A DNA stretch of 64,000 nt from Leisingera thetidis (GTDB lineage: Bacteria; Pseudomonadota; Alphaproteobacteria; Rhodobacterales; Rhodobacteraceae), in NCBI RefSeq assembly GCF_025857195.1, contig NZ_CP109787.1, positions 1,305,501 to 1,369,500 on the forward strand, in the 5' to 3' direction. Every line of letters starts with the position of its first letter. Within the stretch, counting starts at the first letter, position 1. Positions 1-11,382 of this stretch are shown one piece after another. The notes beneath the pieces are model-generated. The model was not told the DNA's origin and did no database searches. It saw only the letters and a program-made list of their open reading frames with translations. The translations under genes and the position numbers were made by a program.

Positions 1-555
1 ATCGGCGCGGTGACCGAAGGCGGCATGGCCGCGGCCATCGACGGGGCCGAAGTGATCTACAACCTCGGTGCTGATGAGGTGGAGATCGACGCCGGTGCCT
101 TTGTGATCTATCAGGGCTCCCACGGCGACCGCGGCGCGCATCGCGCCGACGTGATCCTGCCGGGGGCCGCCTATACCGAAGAGAACGGCCTGTTCGTGAA
201 CACCGAGGGCCGCCCGCAGCTGGCGATGCGCGCCGGGTTTGCGCCGGGGGAGGCCAAGGAAAACTGGGCCATCCTGCGTGCGCTGAGCGCCGAAGCAGGT
301 GCCCGCCTGGGGTATGATTCGCTGGCGCAATTGCGCCAGGCCCTGGTCGCCGAGGTGCCGCATCTGGCCCGGATCGACGAGGTGGCTGAGAAGGACGGCG
401 AAGCGCTGGAGCTGGACAAGCTCGGCAAGGCCGGCTTCCTGCCGGCCATCCGCGATTTCTATCTAACCAACCCGATTGCCCGCGCCTCCGAGCTGATGGC
501 GGAGATGTCGGCAGGGGTTAAGTCCCGCGTACCCGGAAAACTGGCCGCCGAATGA
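1..555 (+). CDS. nuoG: NADH-quinone oxidoreductase subunit G, C-terminal part (5' end outside window)
   Basis: This is the 3' end of the large Fe-S/molybdopterin-fold subunit of respiratory complex I; frame 1 is open from base 1, so the gene starts before the window. The visible 184 residues carry the molybdopterin-oxidoreductase-type stretch with [17 protein letters not shown] and [11 protein letters not shown], where an oxidoreductase would bind its cofactor; in complex I this domain is structural. The next gene overlaps the stop by 4 bases (ATGA) and nuoH follows, which confirms the identity. The N-terminal Fe-S cluster region cannot be judged here. Confidence 0.93.
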   Translation: MGAVTEGGMAAAIDGAEVIYNLGADEVEIDAGAFVIYQGSHGDRGAHRADVILPGAAYTEENGLFVNTEGRPQLAMRAGFAPGEAKENWAILRALSAEAGARLGYDSLAQLRQALVAEVPHLARIDEVAEKDGEALELDKLGKAGFLPAIRDFYLTNPIARASELMAEMSAGVKSRVPGKLAAE

Positions 556-938
556 TCCGTTTCGCCCTCATACCCGCCTTTCTGCTGGCCGCCTGCGCAA
601 TGGCGCCCGGCAGCGGAGGCGAGCGGCCCGCCCCGGTTTACCAAGGGGTGGAAACCAGCCTGCTGGAGGGCGACCTGGTGCAGTTTCACGTCTCCATGCG
701 CGGTGCGGCCGCGCCGGCGGACCTTGATACCTATGCGGAATGCGCCGCCGCGCAATACGCGCTGATCCGGGGCTACGGGTTTGCGCGCCATGTGCGCACA
801 ACTTTGACACAGGCAGGAGGCAGCCGGACCGCTGATGCGGTCTATCTGATTTCGCCCTCTCTGCCGCGCGGCCTGCGCACCATCGACGCCGAAGTCGTGG
901 TTGCGGATTGCGCGGCGAACGGAATACCCACGGTGTGA
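552..938 (+). CDS. small predicted lipoprotein inside the nuo operon
   Basis: This 128-aa protein is not recognised. It begins with a short hydrophobic segment ending in a lipobox-like LLAAC (Cys15), which predicts a lipid-anchored envelope protein. The mature part has two further cysteines (near residues 63 and 120) that could pair outside the cytoplasm. The ATG overlaps the nuoG stop by 4 bases and the stop lies 6 bases before nuoH, so it is co-transcribed and probably translationally coupled with complex I genes. A role in complex I assembly is only a guess from position. Confidence 0.75.
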   Translation: MIRFALIPAFLLAACAMAPGSGGERPAPVYQGVETSLLEGDLVQFHVSMRGAAAPADLDTYAECAAAQYALIRGYGFARHVRTTLTQAGGSRTADAVYLISPSLPRGLRTIDAEVVVADCAANGIPTV

Positions 939-944
939 GGACCT

Positions 945-1982
945 ATGGCTGATTTCTTTAACACTCCAGGCGGCATCGCTGTTCTGATCCTGGCGCAAGT
1001 GCTTGCAGTTGTTGCCTTTGTGATGATCTCGCTCCTGTTCCTGGTCTACGGGGACCGCAAGATCTGGGCCGCGGTCCAGATGCGCCGGGGGCCCAATGTG
1101 GTGGGTGTCTTTGGCCTGCTGCAATCGGTGGCAGACGCGCTGAAATATGTGGTGAAAGAAGTGGTGATCCCGGCCGGCGCCGACCGCACCGTCTTCATCC
1201 TGGCGCCGCTGACCTCCTTCGTGCTGGCGATGATTGCCTGGGCGGTGATCCCCTTCAACGACGGCTGGGTGCTCAGCGACATCAACGTCGCCATCCTCTA
1301 CGTCTTCGCGGTCTCCAGCCTGGAGGTTTACGGCGTCATCATGGGCGGCTGGGCGTCGAACTCGAAATACCCGTTCCTCGGCAGCTTGCGCTCCGCCGCG
1401 CAGATGATCTCCTATGAGGTTTCCATCGGCCTCATCATCATCGGCGTGATCATCTCCACCGGCAGCATGAACTTCGGCGATATCGTGCGCGCGCAGGACG
1501 GCGATCTGGGCCTCTTGAACTGGTACTGGATCCCGCATTTCCCGATGGTCTTCCTGTTCTTCATCTCGGCACTGGCGGAGACAAACCGCCCGCCGTTCGA
1601 CCTGCCGGAAGCGGAATCGGAACTGGTCGCGGGCTACCAGGTGGAATACTCGGCCACGCCGTTCCTCTTGTTCATGGCCGGTGAATACATCGCCATCTTC
1701 CTGATGTGCGCGCTGACCTCGCTCTTGTTCTTCGGCGGCTGGCTGTCCCCGATCCCGGGCCTGCCCGACGGTGTGCTGTGGATGGTCGGCAAGATGGCGT
1801 TCTTCTTCTTCCTGTTCGCGATGGTCAAGGCGATCACCCCGCGCTACCGCTACGACCAGCTGATGCGGCTGGGCTGGAAAGTGTTCCTGCCGTTCTCGCT
1901 GGCCTGGGTGGTGTTCGTGTCCTTTGCTGCGAAATTCGACTGGTTCTGGGGCATCTTCGCCCGTTGGACCGTGGGGGGGTAA
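945..1982 (+). CDS. nuoH: NADH-quinone oxidoreductase subunit H
   Basis: 345 aa, the usual NuoH length. It is a polytopic inner-membrane subunit linking the peripheral arm of complex I to the proton-pumping arm and forming much of the quinone-access chamber. The conserved loop [19 protein letters not shown] is present (about residues 208-226), as are the early [15 protein letters not shown] segment and many hydrophobic helices. It starts 6 bases after the lipoprotein stop and is followed 6 bases later by a methyltransferase gene rather than directly by nuoI. Confidence 0.97.
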   Translation: MADFFNTPGGIAVLILAQVLAVVAFVMISLLFLVYGDRKIWAAVQMRRGPNVVGVFGLLQSVADALKYVVKEVVIPAGADRTVFILAPLTSFVLAMIAWAVIPFNDGWVLSDINVAILYVFAVSSLEVYGVIMGGWASNSKYPFLGSLRSAAQMISYEVSIGLIIIGVIISTGSMNFGDIVRAQDGDLGLLNWYWIPHFPMVFLFFISALAETNRPPFDLPEAESELVAGYQVEYSATPFLLFMAGEYIAIFLMCALTSLLFFGGWLSPIPGLPDGVLWMVGKMAFFFFLFAMVKAITPRYRYDQLMRLGWKVFLPFSLAWVVFVSFAAKFDWFWGIFARWTVGG

Positions 1983-1988
1983 CCAGCA

Positions 1989-3253
<1,265 letters not shown>

Positions 3254-3262
3254 GAGCGCTGC

Positions 3263-3310
3263 GCAAAAGTTTTCTGAAAACTTTTGCCAAGACTTTTCTG
3301 AAAAGTCTTG
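3263..3310. repeat. tandem pair of perfect hairpins inside the nuo operon
   Basis: Two adjacent inverted repeats share the core TTTTCTGAAAA. The first, 3263-3287, has 11-bp perfect arms (GCAAAAGTTTT) and a CTG loop. The second, 3288-3310, has 10-bp perfect arms (CAAGACTTTT) and the same loop. They start 10 bases after the nuoI stop and end 16 bases before the next ATG. The A/T-rich cores stand out from the GC-rich surroundings. They could be an mRNA processing or stability element, an attenuator, or a dispersed repeat; no U-run follows, so they are not simple terminators. Confidence 0.8.
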
Positions 3311-3326
3311 GACCGGAGGAGAGGAC

Positions 3327-3761
3327 ATGACCAAACAGCCGCCCAATCCGTTTGAGGCCATGATGGAACAGATGCAGGCACAGGCCCAGCAGATGGCCAA
3401 GGCGTTCAACCCGGCGCTGGAGAACTTCTCGCCCTCCGAGGCTTTCAGGGAGTTCGAGGCGCTGTGGCCCACCATGCCCAAAGAGGTCATGGAAATGATG
3501 TTCGGCAACACCATCAACAAGGACGGGCTGGATGCCAAGACCCGGCTGCTGCTGACACTGGCCGGGCTGACCTGCCAGGGCGCCCAGGCCGACAGTGCGG
3601 TGCGCCAGACCGTGCGCCACGCAGTTGCGGCGGGGGCAAAGAAACAAGAGATCGTGGAAACGATCGGACAGATGTCGGTGTTTGCCGGCATTCCGGCCAT
3701 GAACCGGGCGCTGGAGCTGGCGCAGGCGGTCATGGACGAACAAAGGGACGATGAGACATGA
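3327..3761 (+). CDS. carboxymuconolactone decarboxylase/AhpD-fold protein
   Basis: 144 aa. The ATG at 3327 is chosen because GGAGGAGAGG lies just upstream and the longer in-frame extension runs through nuoI coding sequence and the hairpins. The family pattern is visible in the second half: [35 protein letters not shown] and [16 protein letters not shown] residues, the all-alpha CMD fold. The AhpD redox motif CxxC/H is absent; there is a single Cys after LAGLT. The N-terminal 50 residues are Met/Gln rich ([16 protein letters not shown]). It overlaps nuoJ by 4 bases. Its job in the complex I operon is unknown. Confidence 0.8.
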   Translation: MTKQPPNPFEAMMEQMQAQAQQMAKAFNPALENFSPSEAFREFEALWPTMPKEVMEMMFGNTINKDGLDAKTRLLLTLAGLTCQGAQADSAVRQTVRHAVAAGAKKQEIVETIGQMSVFAGIPAMNRALELAQAVMDEQRDDET

Positions 3762-4360
3762 GCGTTTTTGCCTTCTACCTCTTCGCCGTCAGCGCCATCA
3801 CCGGCGGGCTGTTCACCGTGATCAGCCGCCAGCCGGTGCATTCGGTGCTGTGGCTGATCCTGGCCTTTCTTTCCTCGGCCGGGCTGTTTGTGCTGTTGGG
3901 GGCGGAGTTCGTCGCCATGCTGCTGGTCATCGTCTACGTGGGGGCGGTTGCGGTACTGTTCCTGTTTGTGGTGATGATGCTGGACGTGGACTTTGCCGAG
4001 CTGAAGGCGGAGATGGCGCGCTACATGCCGCTGGCGCTGCTGATCGGCCTGGTGATCCTGATGCAATTCGTGATGGCGTTCGGGGTCTGGGAAACCGCCC
4101 ATAAGGCGCCGGAGCTGCTGGCCAATCCGGTGCCTGCGGACCGCCACAACACCGAGGCGCTCGGCCTCATCATCTATGATCAATATTTCCTTCTGTTCCA
4201 GCTGGCGGGCCTGATCCTGCTGGTGGCGATGATCGGCGCGATCGTGCTGACCCTGCGCCACCGCACCGACGTCAAGCGCCAGGACGTGGTTGCGCAGATG
4301 ATGCGCGACCCGGCCGTGGCGATGGAGCTTAGGGACGTGAAACCGGGGCAGGGGCTGTGA
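3758..4360 (+). CDS. nuoJ: NADH-quinone oxidoreductase subunit J
   Basis: 200 aa, membrane subunit of complex I. It shows the family landmarks: an early helix with [14 protein letters not shown], then [28 protein letters not shown], the segment with the flexible helix that couples quinone chemistry to pumping. The C-terminus is a cytoplasmic [22 protein letters not shown] tail. It overlaps the upstream CMD-fold gene (ATGA) and lies 4 bases before nuoK, as in standard J-K-L-M-N order. Confidence 0.96.
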   Translation: MSVFAFYLFAVSAITGGLFTVISRQPVHSVLWLILAFLSSAGLFVLLGAEFVAMLLVIVYVGAVAVLFLFVVMMLDVDFAELKAEMARYMPLALLIGLVILMQFVMAFGVWETAHKAPELLANPVPADRHNTEALGLIIYDQYFLLFQLAGLILLVAMIGAIVLTLRHRTDVKRQDVVAQMMRDPAVAMELRDVKPGQGL

Positions 4361-4364
4361 GCAC

Positions 4365-4670
4365 ATGATCGGACTTGAACATTATCTGACCGTCGCGGCG
4401 ACGCTGTTCGTCATCGGCATCTTCGGACTCTTCCTGAACCGCAAGAACGTGATCATCCTGCTGATGAGCATCGAGCTGATGCTGCTGGCGGTGAACATCA
4501 ACCTCGTCGCCTTCTCGTCGTTCCTGGGCGATCTGGTGGGGCAGGTCTTTACCCTGTTCGTGCTGACCGTGGCCGCGGCCGAGGCCGCCATTGGCCTTGC
4601 GATCCTGGTCTGCTTCTTCCGCAACCGCGGCACCATCGCCGTCGAAGACGTCAACGTGATGAAGGGCTGA
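4365..4670 (+). CDS. nuoK: NADH-quinone oxidoreductase subunit K
   Basis: 101 aa, the standard length, homologous to Mrp antiporter subunit MrpC. Three transmembrane helices are evident, with the two conserved membrane glutamates in IELMLLAVN (Glu36) and [10 protein letters not shown] (about Glu71-72) that belong to the proton channel. It lies 6 bases ahead of nuoL. Confidence 0.97.
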   Translation: MIGLEHYLTVAATLFVIGIFGLFLNRKNVIILLMSIELMLLAVNINLVAFSSFLGDLVGQVFTLFVLTVAAAEAAIGLAILVCFFRNRGTIAVEDVNVMKG

Positions 4671-4676
4671 AGAACC

Positions 4677-6770
4677 ATGGAAACCATCCTCCTCTTTGCC
4701 CCGCTGGCGGGGGCCGTGATCTGCGGCTTCGGCTGGAAGTTCATCGGCGAGAAAGCCGCCACCGTGACCGCCACGGCGCTGCTGTTCCTGGCGGCGCTGC
4801 TCAGCTGGATCACCTTCCTGTCGTTTGACGGGCTGACCCAGAACATCGAGATCTTCCGCTGGATCGAAAGCGGCTCGCTGTCGACCTCCTGGGCGATCCG
4901 TCTGGACCGGCTGACCGCGATCATGCTGATCGTGATCACCACCGTGTCCTCGCTGGTGCACCTCTATTCCTTCGGCTACATGGACCATGACCCGCAGTGG
5001 AAAGAGGGCGAGAGCTACAAGCCGCGCTTCTTTGCCTATCTGTCGTTCTTCACCTTCGCGATGCTGATGCTGGTGACCTCCGACAATCTGGTGCAGATGT
5101 TCTTCGGCTGGGAAGGCGTCGGCGTCGCCTCCTACCTGCTGATCGGCTTCTACTACCGCAAGCCAAGCGCCAATGCCGCCGCGATGAAGGCGTTCATCGT
5201 CAACCGCGTCGGCGACTTCGGCTTTGCGCTGGGGATCTTCGGGCTGTTCTTCCTGACCGACAGCATCAACCTGGCAGACATTTTTGCCGCAGCCCCCGCG
5301 CTGGCGGAAACCCAGGTCTCCTTCCTGTGGGCCGAGTGGAATGCCGCAAACCTGATTGCCTTCCTGCTGTTCGTCGGCGCGATGGGCAAATCGGCGCAGC
5401 TCTTGCTGCACACCTGGCTGCCGGACGCGATGGAAGGCCCGACCCCGGTGTCGGCGCTGATCCACGCGGCCACCATGGTGACCGCGGGCGTGTTCCTGGT
5501 CTGCCGCATGTCGCCGCTGATGGAATTCGCGCCCGAGGCTGCCGCCTTCATCACCGTGATCGGCGCCGCGACGGCATTCTTTGCCGCGACCGTGGGGCTG
5601 GTGCAGAACGACATCAAGCGGGTGATCGCCTATTCGACCTGTTCGCAGCTCGGCTACATGTTTGTGGCCGCCGGCGTCGGCATGTACTCCGCCGCCATGT
5701 TCCACTTGTTCACCCACGCCTTCTTCAAGGCGATGCTGTTCCTGGGCGCCGGTTCGGTGATCCACGCCATGCACCACGAGCAGGACATGCGGAACTACGG
5801 GAACTTGCGCAAGAAGATCCCCTATACCTTCTGGGCGATGATGATCGGCACCCTGGCCATCACCGGCGTCGGCATTCCGCTGAGCGGCTGGATCGGCTTT
5901 GCCGGCTTCGTGTCCAAGGATGCGATCATCGAAAGCGCCTATGCGGGCGGCTCGATGTTCGGTTTCTGGGCGCTGGTGATCGCGGCCTTCATGACCTCCT
6001 TCTACTCTTGGCGCCTGATGTTCATGACCTTCTACGGCGAGGCACGCGGCGACAAGCACACCCACGACCACGCCCATGAAAGTCCCTGGACCATGCTGGT
6101 GCCGCTGGGCGTGCTGGCGGTGGGTTCGATCACCGCGGGCATGATCTGGTACGGCAGCTTCTTCGGCCACGCCGATCAGGTCGGCAAGTTCTACGGCATC
6201 CCGATGGCGGAAGCCTCCGCAGCGGCACATGGTGAAGAGGCCGGCCACGGCGAAGAGGCCGCGCATGGCGGCGCTGCGGCCGAAGGCGGGCACCACTATG
6301 TGTTTGCCGGCAAGCCGGGCGAGGGCGGGATCTACATTGGCAAGGACAACCACATCCTGGAGGATGCCCATGCGGCGCCGACATGGGTGAAACTGTCCCC
6401 GTTCATTGCAATGCTGGGCGGCCTGATCCTGGCCTACCTCTTCTACATCGTGAACCCGTCGCTGCCCAAACGTCTGGCACAGCAGCAGCGCCCGCTGTAC
6501 CTGTTCCTGCTCAACAAATGGTACTTTGACGAGATCTACAACGTGATCTTCGTCAAACCGGCGGTGGCCCTGGGCCGCTTCTTCTGGAAGCGCGGCGATG
6601 GCAATACCATCGACGGCTTCCTGAACGGCCTCGCCATGGGCGTGGTTCCCTTCTTCACCCGCCTCGCAGGCCGCGCACAGTCCGGCTACATCTTCACTTA
6701 TGCCTTCTGGATGGTGCTGGGCATTGCCGCCCTGGTCACCTGGATGTCGATCGGCGGAGGAGCGCACTGA
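4677..6770 (+). CDS. nuoL: NADH-quinone oxidoreductase subunit L
   Basis: 697 aa, an antiporter-like proton-pumping subunit at the far end of the membrane arm. Typical segments include [19 protein letters not shown], the pump-region lysine in [20 protein letters not shown], and the broken-helix [12 protein letters not shown]. The C-terminal part carries the long lateral helix and last helix of NuoL. A His/Ala/Gly/Glu-rich stretch at about residues 500-545 (repeated [10 protein letters not shown] and [11 protein letters not shown]) is an insertion in a loop near HL; it looks low-complexity and possibly metal-binding. The stop overlaps the nuoM start by one base. Confidence 0.97.
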   Translation: METILLFAPLAGAVICGFGWKFIGEKAATVTATALLFLAALLSWITFLSFDGLTQNIEIFRWIESGSLSTSWAIRLDRLTAIMLIVITTVSSLVHLYSFGYMDHDPQWKEGESYKPRFFAYLSFFTFAMLMLVTSDNLVQMFFGWEGVGVASYLLIGFYYRKPSANAAAMKAFIVNRVGDFGFALGIFGLFFLTDSINLADIFAAAPALAETQVSFLWAEWNAANLIAFLLFVGAMGKSAQLLLHTWLPDAMEGPTPVSALIHAATMVTAGVFLVCRMSPLMEFAPEAAAFITVIGAATAFFAATVGLVQNDIKRVIAYSTCSQLGYMFVAAGVGMYSAAMFHLFTHAFFKAMLFLGAGSVIHAMHHEQDMRNYGNLRKKIPYTFWAMMIGTLAITGVGIPLSGWIGFAGFVSKDAIIESAYAGGSMFGFWALVIAAFMTSFYSWRLMFMTFYGEARGDKHTHDHAHESPWTMLVPLGVLAVGSITAGMIWYGSFFGHADQVGKFYGIPMAEASAAAHGEEAGHGEEAAHGGAAAEGGHHYVFAGKPGEGGIYIGKDNHILEDAHAAPTWVKLSPFIAMLGGLILAYLFYIVNPSLPKRLAQQQRPLYLFLLNKWYFDEIYNVIFVKPAVALGRFFWKRGDGNTIDGFLNGLAMGVVPFFTRLAGRAQSGYIFTYAFWMVLGIAALVTWMSIGGGAH

Positions 6771-8317
6771 TGGACAATCTCCTTTCTATTGTCACCTTCA
6801 TCCCGGCGCTTGCGGCGGCCATTCTGGCCCTGTTCCTGCGCGGCGAGGAAAAGGCAGCACAGCGCAACGCCAAGTTTGTGGCGCTCTTTGCCACCACGAT
6901 CACCTTCCTGGTGAGCCTGGGGATCTATTTCGAGTTCGACCCGGCCAACACCGGCTTTCAGTTCGTCGAGGACCGGGCGTGGATCTTCGGGCTGAAGTAC
7001 AAGATGGGCGTCGATGGCATCTCGGTGCTGTTCGTGATGCTGACCACCTTCATCATGCCGCTGACCATCCTGGCCAGCTGGAGCGTCACCGACCGCGTCA
7101 AGGAATACATGATCGCCTTCCTGCTGCTGGAAACGCTGATGCTGGGCGTCTTCATGGCGCTGGACCTGGTGCTGTTCTACCTGTTCTTCGAGGCAGGCCT
7201 CATTCCGATGTTCCTGATCATCGGCATCTGGGGCGGCAAGGAGCGGATCTACGCCTCCTTCAAGTTCTTCCTCTACACCTTCTTCGGCTCGGTGCTGATG
7301 CTGGTGGCGATGGTCTTCATGTATGTGGATGCCGGCACCACTGATATCGAAACCCTGCTGACCCACAGCTTCTCGGCGGCGTCCTTTGACGTGCTGGGGG
7401 TTCACATCGTGGGCGGCGCGCAGACGCTGATGTTCCTGGCGTTCTTTGCCTCCTTCGCGGTGAAGATGCCGATGTGGCCGGTGCACACCTGGCTGCCGGA
7501 CGCGCACGTGCAGGCGCCGACTGCCGGTTCCGTGGTGCTGGCGGCGATCCTCTTGAAGATGGGCGGCTACGGCTTCCTGCGCTTCAGCCTGCCAATGTTC
7601 CCGGTGGGCGCGGACGTGATGACCGATGTGGTCCTGTGGATGTCCGCGATTGCCGTGGTCTACACCTCGCTGGTGGCGATGGTGCAGGAGGACATGAAGA
7701 AACTGATCGCCTATTCCTCGGTTGCGCATATGGGCTTTGTCACCATGGGCATCTTTGCCGCCAACCAGCAGGGCATCGATGGCGCCATCTTCCAGATGCT
7801 CAGCCACGGCTTCATCTCCGCCGCGCTCTTCCTTTGCGTCGGCGTGATCTATGACCGGATGCACACCCGCGACATCGACGCCTATGGCGGGTTGGTGATC
7901 CGGATGCCGGCTTATGCGCTGGTGTTCATGTTCTTCACCATGGGCAACGTCGGCCTGCCGGGCACCTCCGGCTTTGTCGGCGAATTCCTGACCCTGATGG
8001 GCGCCTTCCAGAAAAACACCTGGGTAACGGCCGTGGCGGCAACCGGGGTGATCTTCTCGGCCGGCTATGCCCTGTGGCTCTACCGCCGCGTGGTGTTCGG
8101 CGATCTGATCAAGGGCAGCCTGATGGGCATCCGCGACATGTCGGCGCGCGAGCGCTTCGTGTTTGCGCCGCTGGTCGCCATGACCCTGCTGCTCGGCGTC
8201 TACCCGTCGCTGGTCACCGACATCATCGCGCCCTCGACCGAGGCGCTGATTGCAAACTTCAACCAGTCTCTGGCGGCGGCCGATACCTCGGCCGCCACCC
8301 GGATTGCTTCGCATTAA
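6770..8317 (+). CDS. nuoM: NADH-quinone oxidoreductase subunit M
   Basis: 515 aa, the middle antiporter-like pump of complex I. Landmarks are [39 protein letters not shown] (conserved membrane Glu), [26 protein letters not shown] (pump Lys) and the broken helix region with [15 protein letters not shown]. The start codon overlaps the nuoL stop by one base, indicating translational coupling. Confidence 0.97.
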   Translation: MDNLLSIVTFIPALAAAILALFLRGEEKAAQRNAKFVALFATTITFLVSLGIYFEFDPANTGFQFVEDRAWIFGLKYKMGVDGISVLFVMLTTFIMPLTILASWSVTDRVKEYMIAFLLLETLMLGVFMALDLVLFYLFFEAGLIPMFLIIGIWGGKERIYASFKFFLYTFFGSVLMLVAMVFMYVDAGTTDIETLLTHSFSAASFDVLGVHIVGGAQTLMFLAFFASFAVKMPMWPVHTWLPDAHVQAPTAGSVVLAAILLKMGGYGFLRFSLPMFPVGADVMTDVVLWMSAIAVVYTSLVAMVQEDMKKLIAYSSVAHMGFVTMGIFAANQQGIDGAIFQMLSHGFISAALFLCVGVIYDRMHTRDIDAYGGLVIRMPAYALVFMFFTMGNVGLPGTSGFVGEFLTLMGAFQKNTWVTAVAATGVIFSAGYALWLYRRVVFGDLIKGSLMGIRDMSARERFVFAPLVAMTLLLGVYPSLVTDIIAPSTEALIANFNQSLAAADTSAATRIASH

Positions 8318-8332
8318 GGGAGCATCAGGCAG

Positions 8333-9772
8333 ATGATCCAAGCTGATCTTACTGTAATCCTGCCAGAGATCATTCTGGCGCTTTACGCTATGGGCGCGCT
8401 GATTGGCGCGGTCTATACCACCAAGGACAAGCTGGCGGTGCCGCTGGTCTGGAGCACCGCGGCGCTGCTGGCGGTGATGGCCTTCTGGATTGCCACCAGC
8501 CCGGCGGGCACCCAGACCGCCTTTGGCGGCATGTTCATCGACGACGGCTTCTCGCGCTTTGCCAAGGTGGCGCTGCTGCTGGGCGCCGCTGCGGTGCTGC
8601 TGATCGGCCAGGACTACATGGCGCGCCGCGGCATGCTGCGGTTCGAATACCCGATCCTGGTGGCGCTGGCGGCTGTCGGCATGATGATGATGGTCTCCGC
8701 CGGCGACCTGATGTCCCTCTACATGGGGCTGGAGCTGCAGTCGCTCTCACTCTACGTCGTCGCCGCGATGCGCCGCGACAGCGTCAAGTCCACCGAGGCG
8801 GGCCTCAAATACTTCGTGCTGGGCGCGCTGTCCTCGGGCCTGCTGCTGTACGGTGCCTCGCTGGTCTACGGCTTTGCCGGCACCACCCAGTTCGCGGGCA
8901 TTATCCAGGTGGCGGAGCAAGGCCATATGTCGATTGGCATGCTGTTCGGCCTGGTGTTCATGATCTCGGGGCTTGCGTTCAAGGTCTCGGCCGTGCCGTT
9001 CCACATGTGGACCCCCGACGTTTACGAGGGCGCGCCGACCCCGGTCACCGCCTTCTTTGCCACCGCGCCCAAGGTTGCGGCGATGGGCCTGTTTGCCCGC
9101 GTGCTGCATGACGCCTTTGGCGGTGCCATTTCCGACTGGCAGCAGATCATCGTGGTCCTGTCGGTGCTGTCGATGTTCCTCGGCGCGATTGCCGCCATCG
9201 GCCAGCGCGACATCAAGCGGCTGATGGCGTTCTCCTCGATCGCCCACATGGGGTACGCGATGATCGGGCTGGCAGCCGGTACCGAGCAGGGCATCACCGC
9301 GATGCTGGTGTATCTCGCGATCTACGTCACCATGAACATCGGCACCTTCTCCTTCATCCTGATGCTGGAGAAGGACGGCAAGCCGGTCACCGACATTCTG
9401 GCGCTGAACCAGTTTGCCGCCCGCGAGCCGGGCAAGGCGCTGGCGGTGCTGGTGCTGATGTTCTCGCTGGCCGGCGTGCCGCCGATGCTGGGCTTCTTTG
9501 CCAAGCTGGGTGTGTGGCAGGCAGGTGTGGACGCCGGCCTGATGGGGCTGGTGGTGGCGTCTGCCGTGGCCTCGGTCATCGGTGCGTTCTACTACATCCG
9601 CATCGTCTTCTACATGTACTTCGGCACCGGCGAAGACGATGTCGAGGCGAACGGCTCGCCGATCCTGACCGTTGCGCTGATGGCCTCTGCGGCGATGATG
9701 CTGGTCGGGCTGGTTTACCAGTTCGGCGTGGACACTGCGGCGGCTGCAGCCGCGGCAACCCTTGTAAATTGA
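8333..9772 (+). CDS. nuoN: NADH-quinone oxidoreductase subunit N
   Basis: 479 aa, the antiporter-like subunit nearest to the K/J/A group. Family markers: [19 protein letters not shown] (conserved Glu), [32 protein letters not shown], and [19 protein letters not shown]. It is the last gene of the operon; a strong terminator begins 24 bases after the stop. Confidence 0.97.
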   Translation: MIQADLTVILPEIILALYAMGALIGAVYTTKDKLAVPLVWSTAALLAVMAFWIATSPAGTQTAFGGMFIDDGFSRFAKVALLLGAAAVLLIGQDYMARRGMLRFEYPILVALAAVGMMMMVSAGDLMSLYMGLELQSLSLYVVAAMRRDSVKSTEAGLKYFVLGALSSGLLLYGASLVYGFAGTTQFAGIIQVAEQGHMSIGMLFGLVFMISGLAFKVSAVPFHMWTPDVYEGAPTPVTAFFATAPKVAAMGLFARVLHDAFGGAISDWQQIIVVLSVLSMFLGAIAAIGQRDIKRLMAFSSIAHMGYAMIGLAAGTEQGITAMLVYLAIYVTMNIGTFSFILMLEKDGKPVTDILALNQFAAREPGKALAVLVLMFSLAGVPPMLGFFAKLGVWQAGVDAGLMGLVVASAVASVIGAFYYIRIVFYMYFGTGEDDVEANGSPILTVALMASAAMMLVGLVYQFGVDTAAAAAAATLVN

Positions 9773-9796
9773 TCTGCTTTTCAGGCAGGCTGAGGG

Positions 9797-9822
9797 GGCC
9801 CGGTCGCGCGACCGGGCCTTTT
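9797..9822 (+). terminator. intrinsic terminator after nuoN
   Basis: 10-bp perfect GC-rich arms (GGCCCGGTCG and CGACCGGGCC) around a CG loop are followed directly by TTTT. It ends the nuo operon and separates it from birA, whose ATG is at 9841. Confidence 0.85.
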
Positions 9823-9840
9823 CGCACGTAAGGAGCGCGC

Positions 9841-10587
9841 ATGAGCTGGCCCGCAGGATACGGAAAACGGGTGCTTGCCGAGGTCGACAGCACCCTGAAT
9901 GAAGCCGCCCGCACCGCGGGCGAACTGGCGGGCCCGGAGTGGATCCTGGCGCTGCGGCAGACGCAAGGGCGCGGGCGCCGCGGCCGCGGCTGGAAAGACC
10001 CCAAGGGCAATTTCGCCGCCACCCTGGTGATGCGGCCCCAGGGCGCGCCGGGCCAGGCGGCGCTGCGCAGCTTCGTCGCCGCGCTGGCGGTCTATGACGC
10101 CTGCGTTGCGGTCACCGGGCGCAGCGAGGGGCTGTCGCTGAAATGGCCCAACGACGTGCTGCTGAAGGGCGGCAAGCTGGCGGGCATCCTCTTGGAAAGC
10201 GCCGGCAACGGGCAGGGGGTCACTCACCTGTTTGTCGGCATCGGCGTCAACCTGGTGGAAACCCCGATGAAGGAATGGCTGGAACCCGGCGCCGTCTACC
10301 CGGTGTCGCTCTTGTCGGAGACCGGGGTGCAGGTCTCGCCCGAGGAGTTCCTGGAAGCCGTCGCCGGTGCCTTTGCCCGTTACGAGCAGCAGTTCAGCAC
10401 CTACGGGTTCGAGCCGATCCGCACCGCCTGGCTGGAACGCGCCGCCAAGCTGGGCGAGGTGATCACCGCCCGCACCGCAAATTCCGAGACCGAAGGCACC
10501 TTTGAAACGGTGGACGCCGGCGGCAACCTTGTCCTAAACACCGCCAAGGGCCGCGTCAGCATTCCGGCGGCGGACATCTATTTCTAG
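9841..10587 (+). CDS. birA: biotin--[acetyl-CoA-carboxylase] ligase
   Basis: 248 aa, a cytosolic enzyme that makes biotinyl-AMP and attaches biotin to the carboxyl-carrier protein of acetyl-CoA carboxylase. The biotinyl-5'-AMP loop GRGRRGRGW (residues 43-51) and the KWPNDVLLKGGKLAGIL block (from residue 101) are clear, and a small SH3-like C-terminal domain follows. There is no N-terminal helix-turn-helix, so it is the monofunctional type without biotin-operon repression. coaX starts 12 bases after it; birA-coaX-rnj looks like one transcript. Confidence 0.95.
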   Translation: MSWPAGYGKRVLAEVDSTLNEAARTAGELAGPEWILALRQTQGRGRRGRGWKDPKGNFAATLVMRPQGAPGQAALRSFVAALAVYDACVAVTGRSEGLSLKWPNDVLLKGGKLAGILLESAGNGQGVTHLFVGIGVNLVETPMKEWLEPGAVYPVSLLSETGVQVSPEEFLEAVAGAFARYEQQFSTYGFEPIRTAWLERAAKLGEVITARTANSETEGTFETVDAGGNLVLNTAKGRVSIPAADIYF

Positions 10588-10599
10588 GAAGGGGCAGCG

Positions 10600-11382
10600 A
10601 TGCTTCTGGCAGTTGATTGCGGCAATACCAATACGGTCTTCTCGATCTATGACGGCGAGAAGTTCATCGGCATGTGGCGCACCGCCACCGACTGGCAGCG
10701 CACCGCCGACCAGTATTATGTCTGGCTCAGCACGCTGATGCGGCTGCAGGGGATCGAGGCGGATATCACCGACATGATCATCTCCTCCACCGTGCCGCGG
10801 GTGGTGTTCAACCTGCGGGTGCTGGCCGACCGCTACTTCAGCACCCGGCCTTTGGTGGTGGGCAAGCCCGGCTGCCTGCTGCCCGTCGCGGTGCGGGTGG
10901 ACGAAGGCACCGCCGTCGGCCCCGACCGGCTGGTTAACACGGTTGCCGGTTTCGACACCTACGGCGGCAACCTGATCGTGGTGGACTTCGGCACCGCGAC
11001 GACGTTCGACGTGGTGGCCGAGGACGGCGCCTATGTCGGCGGCGTCATTGCGCCCGGTGTGAACCTGAGCCTCGAGGCTCTGCACCAGGCCGCGGCTGCG
11101 CTGCCCCACGTGGATATCACGAAACCCGAAAATGTCATCGGCACCAACACCGTCGCCTGCATGCAGTCCGGCGTGTTCTGGGGCTATGTCGGCCTCGTCC
11201 GCGAGATCTGCACCCGGATCAAGGCGGAACGCGGCGTGGCGATGAAAGTAATCTCGACAGGCGGGCTGGCGCCTTTGTTCCAGCAATCTGCTGATCTGTT
11301 TGACGCATTCGAGGATGACCTCACCATGCATGGGCTGCAGATCATCCATAAATACAACAAGGATAATGGTACTGACGCATGA
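10600..11382 (+). CDS. coaX: type III pantothenate kinase
   Basis: 260 aa. It phosphorylates pantothenate, the first step of coenzyme A synthesis. The ASKHA-fold signatures of CoaX are present: DCGNTNTVF at residues 6-14 (phosphate 1), GPDR at 107-110 and DFGTATTFD (phosphate 2) near residue 129. The last codons overlap the rnj start by 4 bases (ATGA), so the two are translationally coupled. Type III enzymes are not inhibited by CoA. Confidence 0.95.
   Translation: MLLAVDCGNTNTVFSIYDGEKFIGMWRTATDWQRTADQYYVWLSTLMRLQGIEADITDMIISSTVPRVVFNLRVLADRYFSTRPLVVGKPGCLLPVAVRVDEGTAVGPDRLVNTVAGFDTYGGNLIVVDFGTATTFDVVAEDGAYVGGVIAPGVNLSLEALHQAAAALPHVDITKPENVIGTNTVACMQSGVFWGYVGLVREICTRIKAERGVAMKVISTGGLAPLFQQSADLFDAFEDDLTMHGLQIIHKYNKDNGTDA

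Noticed and set aside
4329..6767. 812-codon minus-strand open frame opposite nuoK/nuoL
   Set aside because: Shadow of nuoL: composition dominated by His/Arg/Gly/Gln and no recognisable domain.
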